From NCBI RefSeq assembly GCF_033118175.1, contig NC_083688.1, positions 6,035,001 to 6,099,000 on the forward strand: a stretch of DNA of 64,000 nt, given 5' to 3'. The notes under the pieces were generated by a model. That model worked only from the letters and a program-made list of their open reading frames with translations, made no database searches and was not told the DNA's origin. Within the stretch, counting starts at the first letter, position 1. Every line of letters begins with the position of its first letter. Shown one piece after another: positions 20,490 through 30,149 of the stretch. The DNA is from Dama dama (taxonomy: Eukaryota; Chordata; Mammalia; Artiodactyla; Cervidae). The position numbers and the translations under genes are program-made.

Positions 20490-21955
20490 CTGTCTGTCTG
20501 TCTGTCCGTCCGCTGGGCACTTTCTCTGTGTCTCCCCTCTTCCCCTCACCCTTCCTCATCTATTCCCCTCAGATCTCCTCAGATCTGAAGGAGACCCCTT
20601 GATGCCCCCACCGCCCCCCACCCCGCCCCGCACCCCATCTTGGACTCATCTGGGGCCCGGGGTAAACTGTGAAATGGAGAGTGAAGACTTTCTCCTCAAC
20701 CCAGACACAGAGGTCAAGCTGGGGTCCAAAAGCAGCGCCCCCTATCTTCCCCCTCAGAAAGGGGCATGGTACACATCCCCGGGGCGGCTGCCACAGCCTC
20801 CTCTCCTGCTAACCCAGGAAGTCAGCTGGCCTGGCTGTTGATTTGCTGCACAAATCAACTGCACAATATCTGCTGAGCCCCTCCCCGGCGAGGTGGGGGA
20901 GAAGGCTGCAGACTCACACAGCCCAGTTCAGATTTTCTCCATGCCTCCGAGCCTCAGTTTTCTCACCTCTGAAAAGGGGGCAGGAGACTTGGCCCGGAAG
21001 AGCTGTGTGAAGCTCGGATGTTCTGCCCAACACACAGCAGGCGCTCATGGGTGGCCTTGGAAGAGACAGGCTCTGCCCTCAGAGGACTCACAGCCCGGCG
21101 GAAGGCAGGTGGCCGGGAGAAGTCACCCCCCTCAGGCTCTGGGGAGCTGGTAGAGCCATAATCAGTGGCTATTTTGTCCCTGAGGTCAGTTTGCGGGGCC
21201 AGGGTCAGGAATCACAGGGAAGAGATGGGTGTCACTCTGAGTGACACTGGGCCACGCCTCAGTGGGAGCCATTGCCGGGGATTCAGCCTACGATCTGGCC
21301 AGCCTGGAGTCTGTCTGTCAGTCTAGGGGTTCTCAAGCACGCCTGGTTGGCCCTTCACCTTCATACCAAGGTTAGAACCCTGCAGACTTGGGGTGAGCCA
21401 CGTACCTCCGCATCATCCACCCATCATCTCTCTCCCGTGCTGGCCACAGGGGCCCTGGCTTGTTGATTTCCAAGAGACTTCGGTGGTGCCCTGGGTTGGC
21501 ATGACCCCACTGTGCATCCTTGAATCCCACCCATCCTCTCTTTGAGCCTCAGTTTCCTCATCAGGGCCCTTGAGGAGCTTAGACAAGGGGCTGCAACCTC
21601 AGAGTGGGCGTGGGGTCACCATCTCCCAACCTCCCAGGGTGCTCCCCATGCTGAAAATTCCAGACCTGCCCCGCCCCTCAGGGGGGCCCATCTCGGGCCC
21701 TCCCTTTCAGGAACTGACCTCCCCTCCCACTGCCTGAGAAGTCTGGCCCCAGGACGCCTGCACCCTCTGCCCCCTCCCCTCACTGCCCCGCGACCACCCA
21801 GCCCAGCCAGCTGGGCGGCAGGGGATCAGAGGCTGCGCACTGCAATCCCCCTCCCACCCAGCCTGGACCCCGGGTCAGCAAGCCTTCGAGCGTGGGAGGG
21901 GATGGAGACTGAGGTTCTGCCGAGTGGGGGTGGGGTGGGGGCAGGGGTGAGCATA
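20490..21955. other. Intronic sequence, nothing specific seen
   Basis: GC-rich, with short MIR-like phrases (about 20945-20975 and 21540-21565) and no credible exon or named element. Confidence 0.45.
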
Positions 21956-21956
21956 A

Positions 21957-22000
21957 GGCAGGTGTGTGTATGGGTGTGTGAGTGTGTGTGTGTGTAAGTG
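21957..22000. repeat. (TG)n microsatellite
   Basis: Interrupted tg dinucleotide run with single-base interruptions (gtgtgtatgggtgtgtgag, then gtgtgtgtgtg). Confidence 0.85.
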
Positions 22001-22249
22001 AGAAGGAGAGAGATCGCCAGTGCATATGTGCTGCTAGGGGGGCCACAGATGTATCTGAGGACCTGGCAGGGTGAGCCCGGGGAGAGAAGACAAAAGAATG
22101 GCATGAGCCGAAGAAGCCGCTGCTGCTGCTGGGCGCGGGAGGCTGAGCGCATTTGTATGCAGCAGGAGCAGGAGCCCAGCAAGGCCCGCTCTTCAGAAGA
22201 GCCTCCATTCCCAGGACACTGGAGCGAGCAAGGCAGCGCCCCTCCCTCA

Positions 22250-22380
22250 CACACCATCCTGCCCAGACCTCATTGTGGAGGTGGGGAAACCGAGGCTGGG
22301 GAGCCGCAGGGCAAGTAAAATGGCCAGGCTGGGGCTGGAACCCAGCCAGCCTGTCGGACCAGGGTTCTTCCATGTCTTGA
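22250..22380 (-). repeat. MIR-like SINE fragment
   Basis: gtggaggtggggaaaccgag and ggctggaacccagccagcct retain the reverse MIR pattern. Confidence 0.5.
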
Positions 22381-22454
22381 GTGCCTCTGGGGCTGCAGCT
22401 GGGTCCGGAGTTGGACAAATGAAGGAATGAGTCACAACTGTCAAATGCACTGGG

Positions 22455-22640
22455 CAAACCTTTGATACGAACTCGGTGAGCCTCACACAACCTCTAAAAC
22501 ATGTGCCATTTTTATCATCCCCATTTTACAGATGGGAACACTGAGGCCCAGAAAGATAATTTCCTACAGCTCATAAGCAGCAGAGCCAGGGTTCGAGACC
22601 AGGCCAGCTGGTACCAGAGTCCGTGCTTGCGGTCACTGTA
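22455..22640 (-). repeat. MIR-like SINE
   Basis: Reverse MIR is well preserved: cccattttacagatgggaac, actgaggcccagaaagat, 'gccagggttcgagaccaggc'. Confidence 0.75.
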
Positions 22641-22959
22641 CCATGCAGCCTCTTTGAACGCGGAATTCTTGAACACAGGGACTGTTAGGTCTCTGTCCTT
22701 CCAATTCTGAGCACTGGCCTGGCACATAGCAAGTGCTCAGCAATGCTTGCTGAGTGAGTGAATGAGCAAGAGAGAACCTTCACCACGAAGACATCTTCCC
22801 AGGCCCCGGGAGCCCAGCTCTCGCAGCAGAGTCCTACTGCATGTGCGTGGCCCCTGCCCACCCCCCAGCAGGCAGGTGTTGGCTGCGCCCTCCGCAGGGC
22901 CAGGCCCCACAGGGACAAAGCCGGGGGCGCGCCCGGGCGGCCCAGCCCCAGCGCAGGCT

Positions 22960-23180
22960 GAAGCTGTAACAGGCTGGAAATCTCTTTTGTCAAAGCCTGC
23001 GCTGCCTCCAACCTCCTTTAATTAAAGACAATTAGTGCTTTCAGCCCCTCTGCACAGCTCAGCTCCCCTGTTTGCAAACACACAGCTGCGGGAGCTTTGT
23101 GGGGCCCCCCCTTGCTGCCGCCCCCAGCCCCGCTTCCCTAGAGACACACAGAGGTGCCTTTATTATCAGCACGGAGGCTG
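22960..23180. promoter_or_regulatory. Candidate intronic enhancer with palindromic motifs
   Basis: Within 100 bp lie CTTTTGTCAAAG (22984-22995, TCF/LEF-like core on the minus strand), the perfect 12-bp palindrome CTTTAATTAAAG (23016-23027, homeodomain-like), acaattag, and the perfect palindrome TGTTTGCAAACA (23069-23080, forkhead-like). The block is repeat-free and CpG-moderate. EPHB2 is an established Wnt/TCF target, which makes a TCF-like site notable. Activity is inferred. Confidence 0.4.
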
Positions 23181-23500
23181 CAGCACCAAGAGAGAGGCGC
23201 CTCCACTCAAGGAAGGGAAGGGAGCGCTTCCCAGCGAGGCCGGGGAGCGTGAAAAGCCAAGGACCCTGGGGTGGCCTGGCACACGTGGGCCATGGGTCTC
23301 GCTTTTCGAGGAATCGCCTGTGGGTGCCAAGTCCAGCTGGGGCACCTAGGAGGGACTTGACACCTTCCTTTCTCCTGCTCTGCTTCTTAGAATTTGAGCC
23401 ACCCATGTGTTTTCTCCCAGAACTCTGTGTCTGACCTGTGTCTGATCACAGATGCTGACCCTGAGTACTCCCTTAAGAAGAAAGGAAAAGGGAGAAATGA
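23181..23500. other. Unique-looking intronic sequence
   Basis: No repeat, exon or RNA signature recognised. Confidence 0.5.
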
Positions 23501-23504
23501 CTTT

Positions 23505-23616
23505 TAGTGAGCACCTGCTATATGCTAGGGCCCTGGCTAGACTCTAACTGCACAGCGTAATTCTATTATAGTAGATGGAGATACCAACACTGAGAATGGC
23601 TTAGTAACTTGGCAAG
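23505..23616 (-). repeat. MIR-like SINE fragment
   Basis: 'gagcacctgctatatgctag' followed by diverged reverse MIR sequence. Confidence 0.5.
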
Positions 23617-23656
23617 GCAGAACTAGAAAGGAGCAGAACTAGAAAGGAGCAGAACC
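23617..23656. repeat. 16-bp tandem repeat
   Basis: Two identical copies of gcagaactagaaagga (23617-23632 and 23633-23648) and half of a third. Confidence 0.92.
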
Positions 23657-23934
23657 AGTAATCAAGATGAGGCCTTCTGAGCTGAGCATACTGGTTGGAT
23701 CTCAACAAACTGGGAGCCCAGCCTCTTAGTTAGAGTTCAAACGGTCATCTGGTCTACCTCTCCACTTGCCTCGGCCCCCAGGGACTGAGCCTATGCCAAA
23801 TGCCAGGCAATCTTGGGCCCCCTCTGGGTACTGAAAAGAGCGTAGACACAGCCATGGCTTCCAGGAGCTCCTAGTCGAAGGGGAGCTGCTATGAACAGAC
23901 CCGTGCACAGCGGCAGCGCCCTGTGATAGCAGAG

Positions 23935-24098
23935 GGCTTTGCAGACTTTTCCAGCAGTGTAGGGGACCTGGGTTCGATCCTTGGTCAGGAAACTTGATTC
24001 CACGTGCTGCAACTAAAGATCTTGCATGCTGGAGCGAAACTTGAAGCTCCCATGTGCTGCAACTAAGACCCAGCCCAGCCAAATGAATAAATATTTTT
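23935..24098 (+). mobile_element. Diverged CHR-type SINE
   Basis: 'ctgggttcgatccttggtca' retains the tRNA B box, followed by 'tgctgcaactaaagatcttg' and an aaatgaataaatattttt tail. The head is eroded. Confidence 0.75.
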
Positions 24099-24194
24099 CA
24101 AAAGAGGACAGTGGGCAAAAGCATTGTAAGCAAAGTCCAGGCATTAAGAGAGAGCCAATTTCAAGAAAGGTGAGTGGTTCAGGCAGAAAAGGGA

Positions 24195-24300
24195 TCACTA
24201 AGCCCACTGTGGATAAAGAGACAGAGGCCCAGGCGGGCTGAGTGACTAGCCTAAGGTCACACAGCAAGCAAGTGTTAGAAAGGGAGCCTGACCTCTGCAT
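24195..24300 (-). repeat. MIR-like SINE fragment
   Basis: 'agagacagaggcccaggcgg' then 'taaggtcacacagcaagcaa', reverse MIR core. Confidence 0.7.
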
Positions 24301-24329
24301 GCAGTACTGCAATCAGCCCATGAAGGTCT

Positions 24330-24455
24330 TCCCCACTGGACTCTTGACTATAGGGGGAAATCATGTCTGTTTTTGCTCACTTTCATAGCCTGGGACCTTG
24401 CCCAGTCCTGACCTGGGCAGGAGCTTAATAAATATCTGCTGAGTCAATGAAATGG
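24330..24455 (+). repeat. L2-like 3' end
   Basis: 'actggactcttgactatagg' with a terminal 'gcttaataaatatctgctga' phrase matches L2 3' sequence. Confidence 0.55.
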
Positions 24456-24679
24456 CCCAGTGGAGGCAGGTGAGAGACTTGCTGGCCTCCACTCTCCCTT
24501 CCGAGGTCCAGGACAGACATCACCAATCCATCACCACACTTTTCCGCTCAGTCCAGAAGGGCCGCAGGCAGACTCCTTGGAGCTGGTGTATGTGGTGAAA
24601 TCACTGCAGAGTCAAGTCCAGGCTCACAATTTGCAGATGAGAATTTCCAAGTAGGTTGTTTCCAAATGGGGAGGAAGGT

Positions 24680-24844
24680 ACAATACTAATAATAGTTCAA
24701 CAGTTACTAAGTGATTTTCACATACGAGGCACTGTTCTAAGCTCTTAATATATACTTAAGTCCTACAGCACCCATGACAGGGGTATTTTTCTTCTTCTCA
24801 TTTTCCAGAGGGGGAAGTTGAGTCACAAAGAAGTTAAGTAACTG
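24680..24844 (-). repeat. MIR-like SINE
   Basis: Reverse MIR order: gaggcactgttctaagct, then acagcacccatgacaggggt, then 'ttgagtcacaaagaagttaa'. Confidence 0.65.
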
Positions 24845-24855
24845 ACCCTAGAGCA

Positions 24856-25074
24856 TGTGTGGGTGCTAAGCCAATTCAGTCGTGTCCAACTCTTCGTGAC
24901 CCCGTGGACTGTAGCCTACCAGGCTCCTCTGTCCATGGGACTCTCCTGGCAAGAATACTGGAGTGGGTTGCCATTCCCTTCTCCAGGGGATCTTCCCAAC
25001 CCAGGGATGGAACCCAAGTCTCTTATATCTCTTGCACTGGCGGCAGGTGGGTTCTTTACCACTAGCACCATCCT
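24856..25074 (-). mobile_element. Bov-tA SINE, hit by a later BovB insertion
   Basis: Antisense Bov-tA from the ttcagtcgtgtccaac end to the tttaccactagcacc head. Its target-site duplication accctagagca lies at 24845-24855 on the left. The partner copy is at 26808-26818 on the far side of the neighbouring BovB. The SINE was therefore there first and the BovB landed in its last bases. Confidence 0.9.
25064..25074. repeat. Left target-site duplication of the inverted BovB
   Basis: agcaccatcct here pairs with agcaccaccct at 26802-26812 (10 of 11 bases). The sequence belongs to the head of the older Bov-tA SINE. Confidence 0.8.
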
Positions 25075-26277
25075 CAGTTCAGTTCAGTTGCTCAGTCGTG
25101 GCCGACTCTGCGACCCCATGGACTGCAGCACGCCAGGCCTCCCTATCCATCACCAACTCCTGTAGTTTACTCAAACTCATGTCCATCACCAACTCCCGTA
25201 GTTTACTCAAACTCATGTCCATCAAGCCGGTGATGTCATCCAACCATCTCATCCTCTGTTGTCCCCTTCTCCTCCTGCCTTCAATCTTTTCCCAGCATTA
25301 GAGTCTTTTCAAATGAGTCAGTTCATCACATCAAGTGACCAAAGTACTGGACTTTCAGCTTCAGCATCAGTCCTTCCAATGGATATTCAGGATTGATTTC
25401 CTTTAGGATGGACTGGTTGGATCTCCTTGCAGTCGAAGGGACTCTCAAGAGTCTTCTCCAAGACCACAGTTCAAAAGCATCAATTCTTCGGCGCTCAGTT
25501 TTCTTTATGGTCCAACTCTCACATCCATACATGACTACTGGAAAAACCATAGCTTTGACTAGATGGACCTTTGTTGGCAAAGTAATGTCTCTGCTTTTTA
25601 ATATACGATCTAGATTGGTCATAACTTTTCTTCCAAGGAGCAAGCGTCTTTTAATTTCATGGCTGCAATCACCATCTGCAGTGATTTTGGAGCCCCCCAA
25701 AATAAAGTCAGCACTGTTTCCCCATCTATTTGCCATGAAGGGATGGGACCAGATGCCATGATCTTAGTTTTCTGAATGTTGAGCTTTAAGCCAAATTTTT
25801 CACTCTCTTCTTTCACTTTTATCAAGAGGCTCTTTAGTTCTTCTTCACTTTCTGCCATAAAGGTGGTGTCATCTGCATATCTGAGGTTATTGATATTTCT
25901 CCCAGCAATTTTGACTCCAGGTTGTGCTTTATCCAGCCCAGCATTTCTCATGATGTACTCTGCATATAAGTTAAATAAACAGGGTGACAATATACAGCCT
26001 GGACGTACTCCTTTCCCTATTTGTAACCAGTCTGTGGTTTCATGTCCAGTTCTAACTGTTGCTTCTTGACCTGCATACAGATTTCTCAAGAGGCAGGTCA
26101 GGTGGTCTGGTATTCCCATCTCTTTCAGAGTTTTCCACAGTTTATTGTGACCACACAGTCAAAAGCTTTGGCATAGTCAATAAAGCAGAAATAGATGTTT
26201 TTCTGGAACTCTCTTGCTTTTTCAATGATCCAATGGATGTTGGCAATTTGAACTCTGGTTCCTCTGCCTTTTCTAAA
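25075..26277 (-). mobile_element. BovB LINE, 3' segment with reverse transcriptase remnant
   Basis: This is the minus-strand 3' part of a BovB (RTE clade) retrotransposon. Reading from about 26277 down to 25075 it encodes the central and C-terminal part of the reverse transcriptase, with the catalytic YADD motif intact in an NLRYADDTT context, followed by the thumb-like region and the tail. It ends in short tgaac-type repeats, seen as ttcagttcagtt on the + strand at 25077-25088. The frame is broken by small indels and the endonuclease half is missing, so it is not autonomous. A 36-bp in-frame tandem duplication (25147-25218) lies near the 3' end. It continues head-to-head into an inverted 5' segment at 26278. 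Confidence 0.93.
25147..25218. repeat. 36-bp tandem duplication inside the BovB tail
   Basis: ccatcaccaactcc...catgt is present at 25147-25182 and 25183-25218 with one base difference. The unit equals 12 codons. The other BovB copies in the window lack it. Confidence 0.92.
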
Positions 26278-26801
26278 ACAAGACCAGGAGCTGACTGTGG
26301 CTCAGATCATGAATTCCTTATTACCAAACTCGGACTTTAATGGAAGAAAGTAGGAAAAACCACTAGACCATTCAGGTATGACCTAAATCAAGTCCCTTAC
26401 GATTATACAGTGGAAGTGAGAAATAGATTTAAGGGACTAGATCTGATCAACAGAGTGCCTGATGAACTGTGGACAGAGGTTCGTGACATTGTACAGGAGA
26501 CAGGGATCAAGACCATCCCCAAGAAAATGAAATGCAAAAAAGCAAAATGGCTGTCTGAGAAGGCCTTACAAATAGCTGTGTAAAGAAGAGAAGCGAAAAG
26601 AAAAGGAGAAAAGGAAAGATATACCCATCTGAATGCAGAGTTCCAAAGAATAGCAAGGAGAAATAAAAATAAAAAGCCTTCCTCAGTGAGCAGTACAAAG
26701 AAATAGAGGAAAACAATAGAATGGGAAAGACTAGAGATCTCTTCAAGAAAATTCGGGATACCAAGGGAACATTTCATGCAAAGATGGGCTCAATAAAGGA
26801 C
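26278..26801 (+). mobile_element. BovB LINE, inverted 5' segment (twin priming)
   Basis: On the + strand this 525-bp stretch carries an upstream part of BovB ORF2, from the end of the endonuclease domain (GADCGSDHEF) through the linker before the reverse transcriptase. Its inner end is the 5'-most point and its outer end the 3'-most point, which is the geometry left by twin priming. About 0.5 kb of element between the two segments is missing. The join at 26274-26279 shows shared A residues. Several stops interrupt the frame. Confidence 0.88.
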
Positions 26802-26818
26802 AGCACCACCCTAGAGCA
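26802..26818. repeat. Right target-site duplications of the BovB and of the older SINE
   Basis: agcaccaccct (26802-26812) is the right flank of the BovB; accctagagca (26808-26818) is the right flank of the Bov-tA. Their overlap shows the two nested insertions at one place. Confidence 0.8.
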
Positions 26819-27555
26819 CACATTACTACTTTGCGAGGCCAGACTCCAAACCCAAGGAGCCTTGCCCCAGAGTCACACCCTCTGTTGCTACGCCTCACTG
26901 CCTCTCCTCCACTAGCGTGGGACCTCCTGGCCCCCAGGGCTGGTGTGCCTCCAGCTTCGCTACGAGGCCCTGGCTTCCTCCCCCACAGCGGAGACCCAAA
27001 AGCTTAGTCAGAGCTGGCAGCGCCAGGCCAGGCCTGGGATCCATCTGCCTTTCGGCAGCTCCAGGCCAGCTTCCTCCAACCTGGACAGCTTCCCAGTGGT
27101 GCCTCTGCAGGCCCTTTCAAGTCCCCTGGCACCCCCAGCCCCACTTCCTGCGACCCCTGGCCCTGGCCTGACCCGCTCCACTCAATTTCCCAAGATGAGT
27201 TGCAGAAGCTGCAGGGTCTGTGTGCAGAGTCGGGGAAAATTAACGAGCTGCTCCCCGGCAATTGGCGGTTTCCAGGCACCAGCTGGCCTGGAGTATTTAC
27301 TCGGCACCCTCAGAGCAAGACAATTAAGTGGAGCTTAGGCCGGGGTGCAGAGATGTCTACAGATCAGATGGAAACCCTCCTAAGATGTTTTTCCAAGGGA
27401 TCAGTGCCTGAGAACAAGTTTCCAGGGAACTGGGGTCTTTATTCATTCTTATTGGTATATTACCTAGTAATATGTTTATATATAACATATACATATATAG
27501 TCATTCGTTTTGTTCCTTACCTGGGTTGCCATGTTGAATCCTTACCTTTTCTCTG
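26819..27555. other. Intronic sequence, unique-looking
   Basis: GC-rich to 27200, then a patch with aaaattaacgagctg and gacaattaagtgg (27235-27330) that lacks repeats. AT-rich tatataacatatacatat lies near 27480-27500. No exon recognised. Confidence 0.45.
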
Positions 27556-27559
27556 CAAG

Positions 27560-27670
27560 ATAGACATGGTTATTGCCATTTTACAGATAAAGAGACTGAG
27601 GCTCAGCAAGGTTAGGGGACATCTTGCAGGTCACACAGGGGAGGTAGGATTTGAACTCAGATCTGTCTGA
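27560..27670 (-). repeat. MIR-like SINE
   Basis: Reverse MIR: ccattttacagataaagaga, ctgaggctcagcaaggtta, 'aggatttgaactcagatctg'. Confidence 0.75.
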
Positions 27671-27917
27671 CTCCTAACTTCTGCTTCTTGCCATAGAATA
27701 GGTCTCTTTTCTGGTCTTTGAACATACATAGCCCTGTATTAGGCACCAAGGTTGAGCCAGAAGCAAGAGTTGATCCAATGCGTGCTATGTGCCAATTCTG
27801 TGCCAGACGCAGAGAAGAGTAAGAATGTGAGATCCCTTTCACGCCTTGGAGAGTGCCGTGTGGAAGGCGTGTGCTGTACCGAACGCGAACGCGATCCCAA
27901 GAAGATCTGGCCGACTT

Positions 27918-27972
27918 GAGGTAGATGATAAGGTAGATGATAAGGTAGATGCTTATGATGATAAGGTAGAGC
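27918..27972. repeat. Short tandem repeat, ~14-bp unit
   Basis: gataaggtagat recurs several times between 27918 and 27968 with a short interruption. Confidence 0.85.
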
Positions 27973-28258
27973 TTCATGGAGGAAACAAACCTTGTTTGGG
28001 GCTTTGAAGGCTGAACAGGAGCCTGCCAGATAAAGTTGGGGGAAAATGCATTCCAGAGGGGAGAATTCAGCATGGACACCCCAGTGGTCTGTGTGCCAGG
28101 GAAGTGTTCAGAGTTCAGCCTGGTGTTTGGTGAGATCGTTGAGGTGGGGCAGGAGGAGGAGGAGGAGAGAGGGCAGAGGAGACAGTTGGGACAGATGACA
28201 AAGGACCTTGAAGGCCTGGCTGACCTTGAAGGACCCTGAAGGCTGGACCGGGCATTTC

Positions 28259-28465
28259 TTGTGGTGACCTGTGCCTAGTTGCTCAGACATGTTTGACTCT
28301 TCGCGACCCCATGGCCTGCACCCCACCGAGCTCTTCTGTCCATAGGGATTCTCCAGGCAAGAATCCTCCATGTCCTCCTCCAGGGGATCTTCCCAACCCA
28401 GGGATCGAACCCAGGTCTCTTGCATTGCAGGCAAATTCTTTACCGACTGAGCGGGGACCTGGTTA
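28259..28465 (-). mobile_element. Bov-tA SINE
   Basis: Antisense: 'tagttgctcagacatgtttg' on the left, agggatcgaacccaggtctc and ttctttaccgactgagc on the right. Moderately diverged; no clear target-site duplication. Confidence 0.9.
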
Positions 28466-28469
28466 CTAG

Positions 28470-29310
28470 CCAAAGAGAAGAGGCCCAGGAGATGGAGTGG
28501 GAGCCTGGTTGCCAATGCCGTTCTATGGGCGCCCCCCAACCCAGTACCACATGGCAGGGGTTCCCCGTTCCTCTGACCCTTTCTCCTGTTCCCTGGGCTT
28601 CATGGTGGTCTCACGGTGGCATGAAAGGGAGGGGCAGGAGAGGGGGGGCCAAGCTGGTTGCTTGTCCACGGAGCCACCTCCTCCTTGCTGTCTTCCAGGA
28701 GTTACAGACCTCCCTCCCTGTCCTCTCCCACCTCCCCAAGTCAGGCAGTTACTAACTCACTCTGTAACCTACGGCAAGTCACTTCTACCTGGCCCTCAGT
28801 CTCCCCAAAAGTCTAAGAAGGAAGTAAATCAGAGGTCTCAGTGGCCTTTAACCTCTGTATCCCTGAGTCCCCTGAGAACATGAGCGAGGAAGCTCTGTCC
28901 CGTGGTAGTTGCCCAGTGGATGGGGATGGAGGCAGGGAGTCTGGGGACTTCCTGTGAGGACCATGGCCTGCAGAGCTGTCAGAGCAGGAAGTGTAGCTCC
29001 AAACCTCTCTGCCTTCCTATCCCGCCCCGACTCAGACCCCTTCTTGGTCGTTGTTACCTAAGCTCCCCTGATGTGTTGCTTGGTCCCTGCCATCCCACCT
29101 CAAGTCTGGGAAAGCTCCATGGGGGACATTCAGACATTCTGACACATCAAAGAGGGTATGTATTTGTGCAAGGGCTCTGGCAACCCCAGGTTCCCCTCCC
29201 CAACCCCTGTCAGCCCACTGACAGCCCCCGAGTGGCCTTTATTAAAATGCCCTATTCCCGGCCTTTGGGGTCAAGGGAGGGGGCCTAAACTGGGGAGTCA
29301 GAAGAAACAG
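28470..29310. other. Intronic sequence, nothing specific seen
   Basis: A MIR-like phrase occurs near 28745-28800; otherwise no exon or element recognised. Confidence 0.45.
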
Positions 29311-29314
29311 GACC

Positions 29315-29435
29315 TGGCCTGGAGCTTGAAAACCCGCTTGCTGTGTGACCCTGGGTGAGTTCTTTGCCTTCTCTGAGCCTCTGTTTTCTCATCTGTACAA
29401 TGAAGGGGGTTTGGATAATGAATACTTCTTAGCGC
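29315..29435 (+). repeat. MIR-like SINE
   Basis: 'cttgctgtgtgaccctgggt' then 'gttttctcatctgtacaatg', sense MIR. Confidence 0.75.
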
Positions 29436-29437
29436 CA

Positions 29438-29515
29438 AGAGTATATGCGAATCACCTGGGCCTCTAAGCCCATGTCTGATACTGTTGGTCTGAGGAAGGG
29501 CCCAGCCACCCTGTG
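29438..29515. mobile_element. MER5-like fragment
   Basis: 'gcgaatcacctgggcctcta' is the end sequence of MER5-type elements; only a fragment remains. Confidence 0.5.
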
Positions 29516-29869
29516 CCTGAACACTGCCAGCCTAGGGGATCCCTAAGGGCCAAGATGGGCTCCAACATGTGTGATCTCTTCTTCTCCGCTTGCTCCAGGC
29601 CTGACCCCTAGCACCCTAATGACCCGGACCACAGAGCAAGGCAGTTTTGACCCCATTAGCCCACTCACACTTGGGATGTCCAGGGCAGAAGGTCATCTTT
29701 CCCCCTCACTTTCACTCTCAGCATGCCAGTCCCCAAGCCAGGCTGTCCCCGTGGGTGGCCTGGGCGAGATAGAGGCTAAAAATAACCCATCCTGAGTGCT
29801 GAGAATGGAGGATGGAAACAGTGTACTGGAGGCCAAGGGGGTGAGCCTGCAGGTCGGGCGCAGGCTTAA

Positions 29870-30000
29870 CACCCCAGGTCCAGCCCTGCTTAGCTGTGTG
29901 GCCTGGGACAAGGCAGTCCACCTCTCTGCACCCCTGAAGATGGTTGTGAAACGCAGGCGTGGCATCTGCCTCTCTGGATATTGAGCAGTGTGAAATAATG
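29870..30000 (+). repeat. MIR-like SINE fragment
   Basis: 'gcttagctgtgtggcctggg' followed by 'cacctctctgcacccctgaa', diverged sense MIR. Confidence 0.55.
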
Positions 30001-30103
30001 GCAAAATTTAAGCACCATCCGTTAGCGCCACCTCACTCCTGGTGTCCTGCCTGGCCAAGGAGAGAAGATAGCCTTGCAGAGAGTAAAGAAACTGCAGCCC
30101 TGT

Positions 30104-30146
30104 TGGGTGGGTGGGGGGGGTGGGGGGGCGGGGGGTGGTGAGGTGG
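30104..30146 (+). other. G-run with G-quadruplex potential
   Basis: Seven or more runs of three to nine G on the + strand within 43 bases, separated by single T or C bases. The sense strand of the EPHB2 transcript would also carry it. Folding is predicted from pattern only. Confidence 0.7.
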
Positions 30147-30149
30147 GCT

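Noticed and set aside
22500..22600. Short recurring phrases with ctgaggcccagag and ggtcacacagc across the window as a regulatory code or dispersed motif
   Set aside because: They are the conserved core of MIR SINE fragments.
25326..26119. Two long minus-strand frames with reverse transcriptase similarity as a possible active gene
   Set aside because: They are pieces of one broken BovB copy with frameshifts, a missing endonuclease half and an internal inversion. It is not autonomous.
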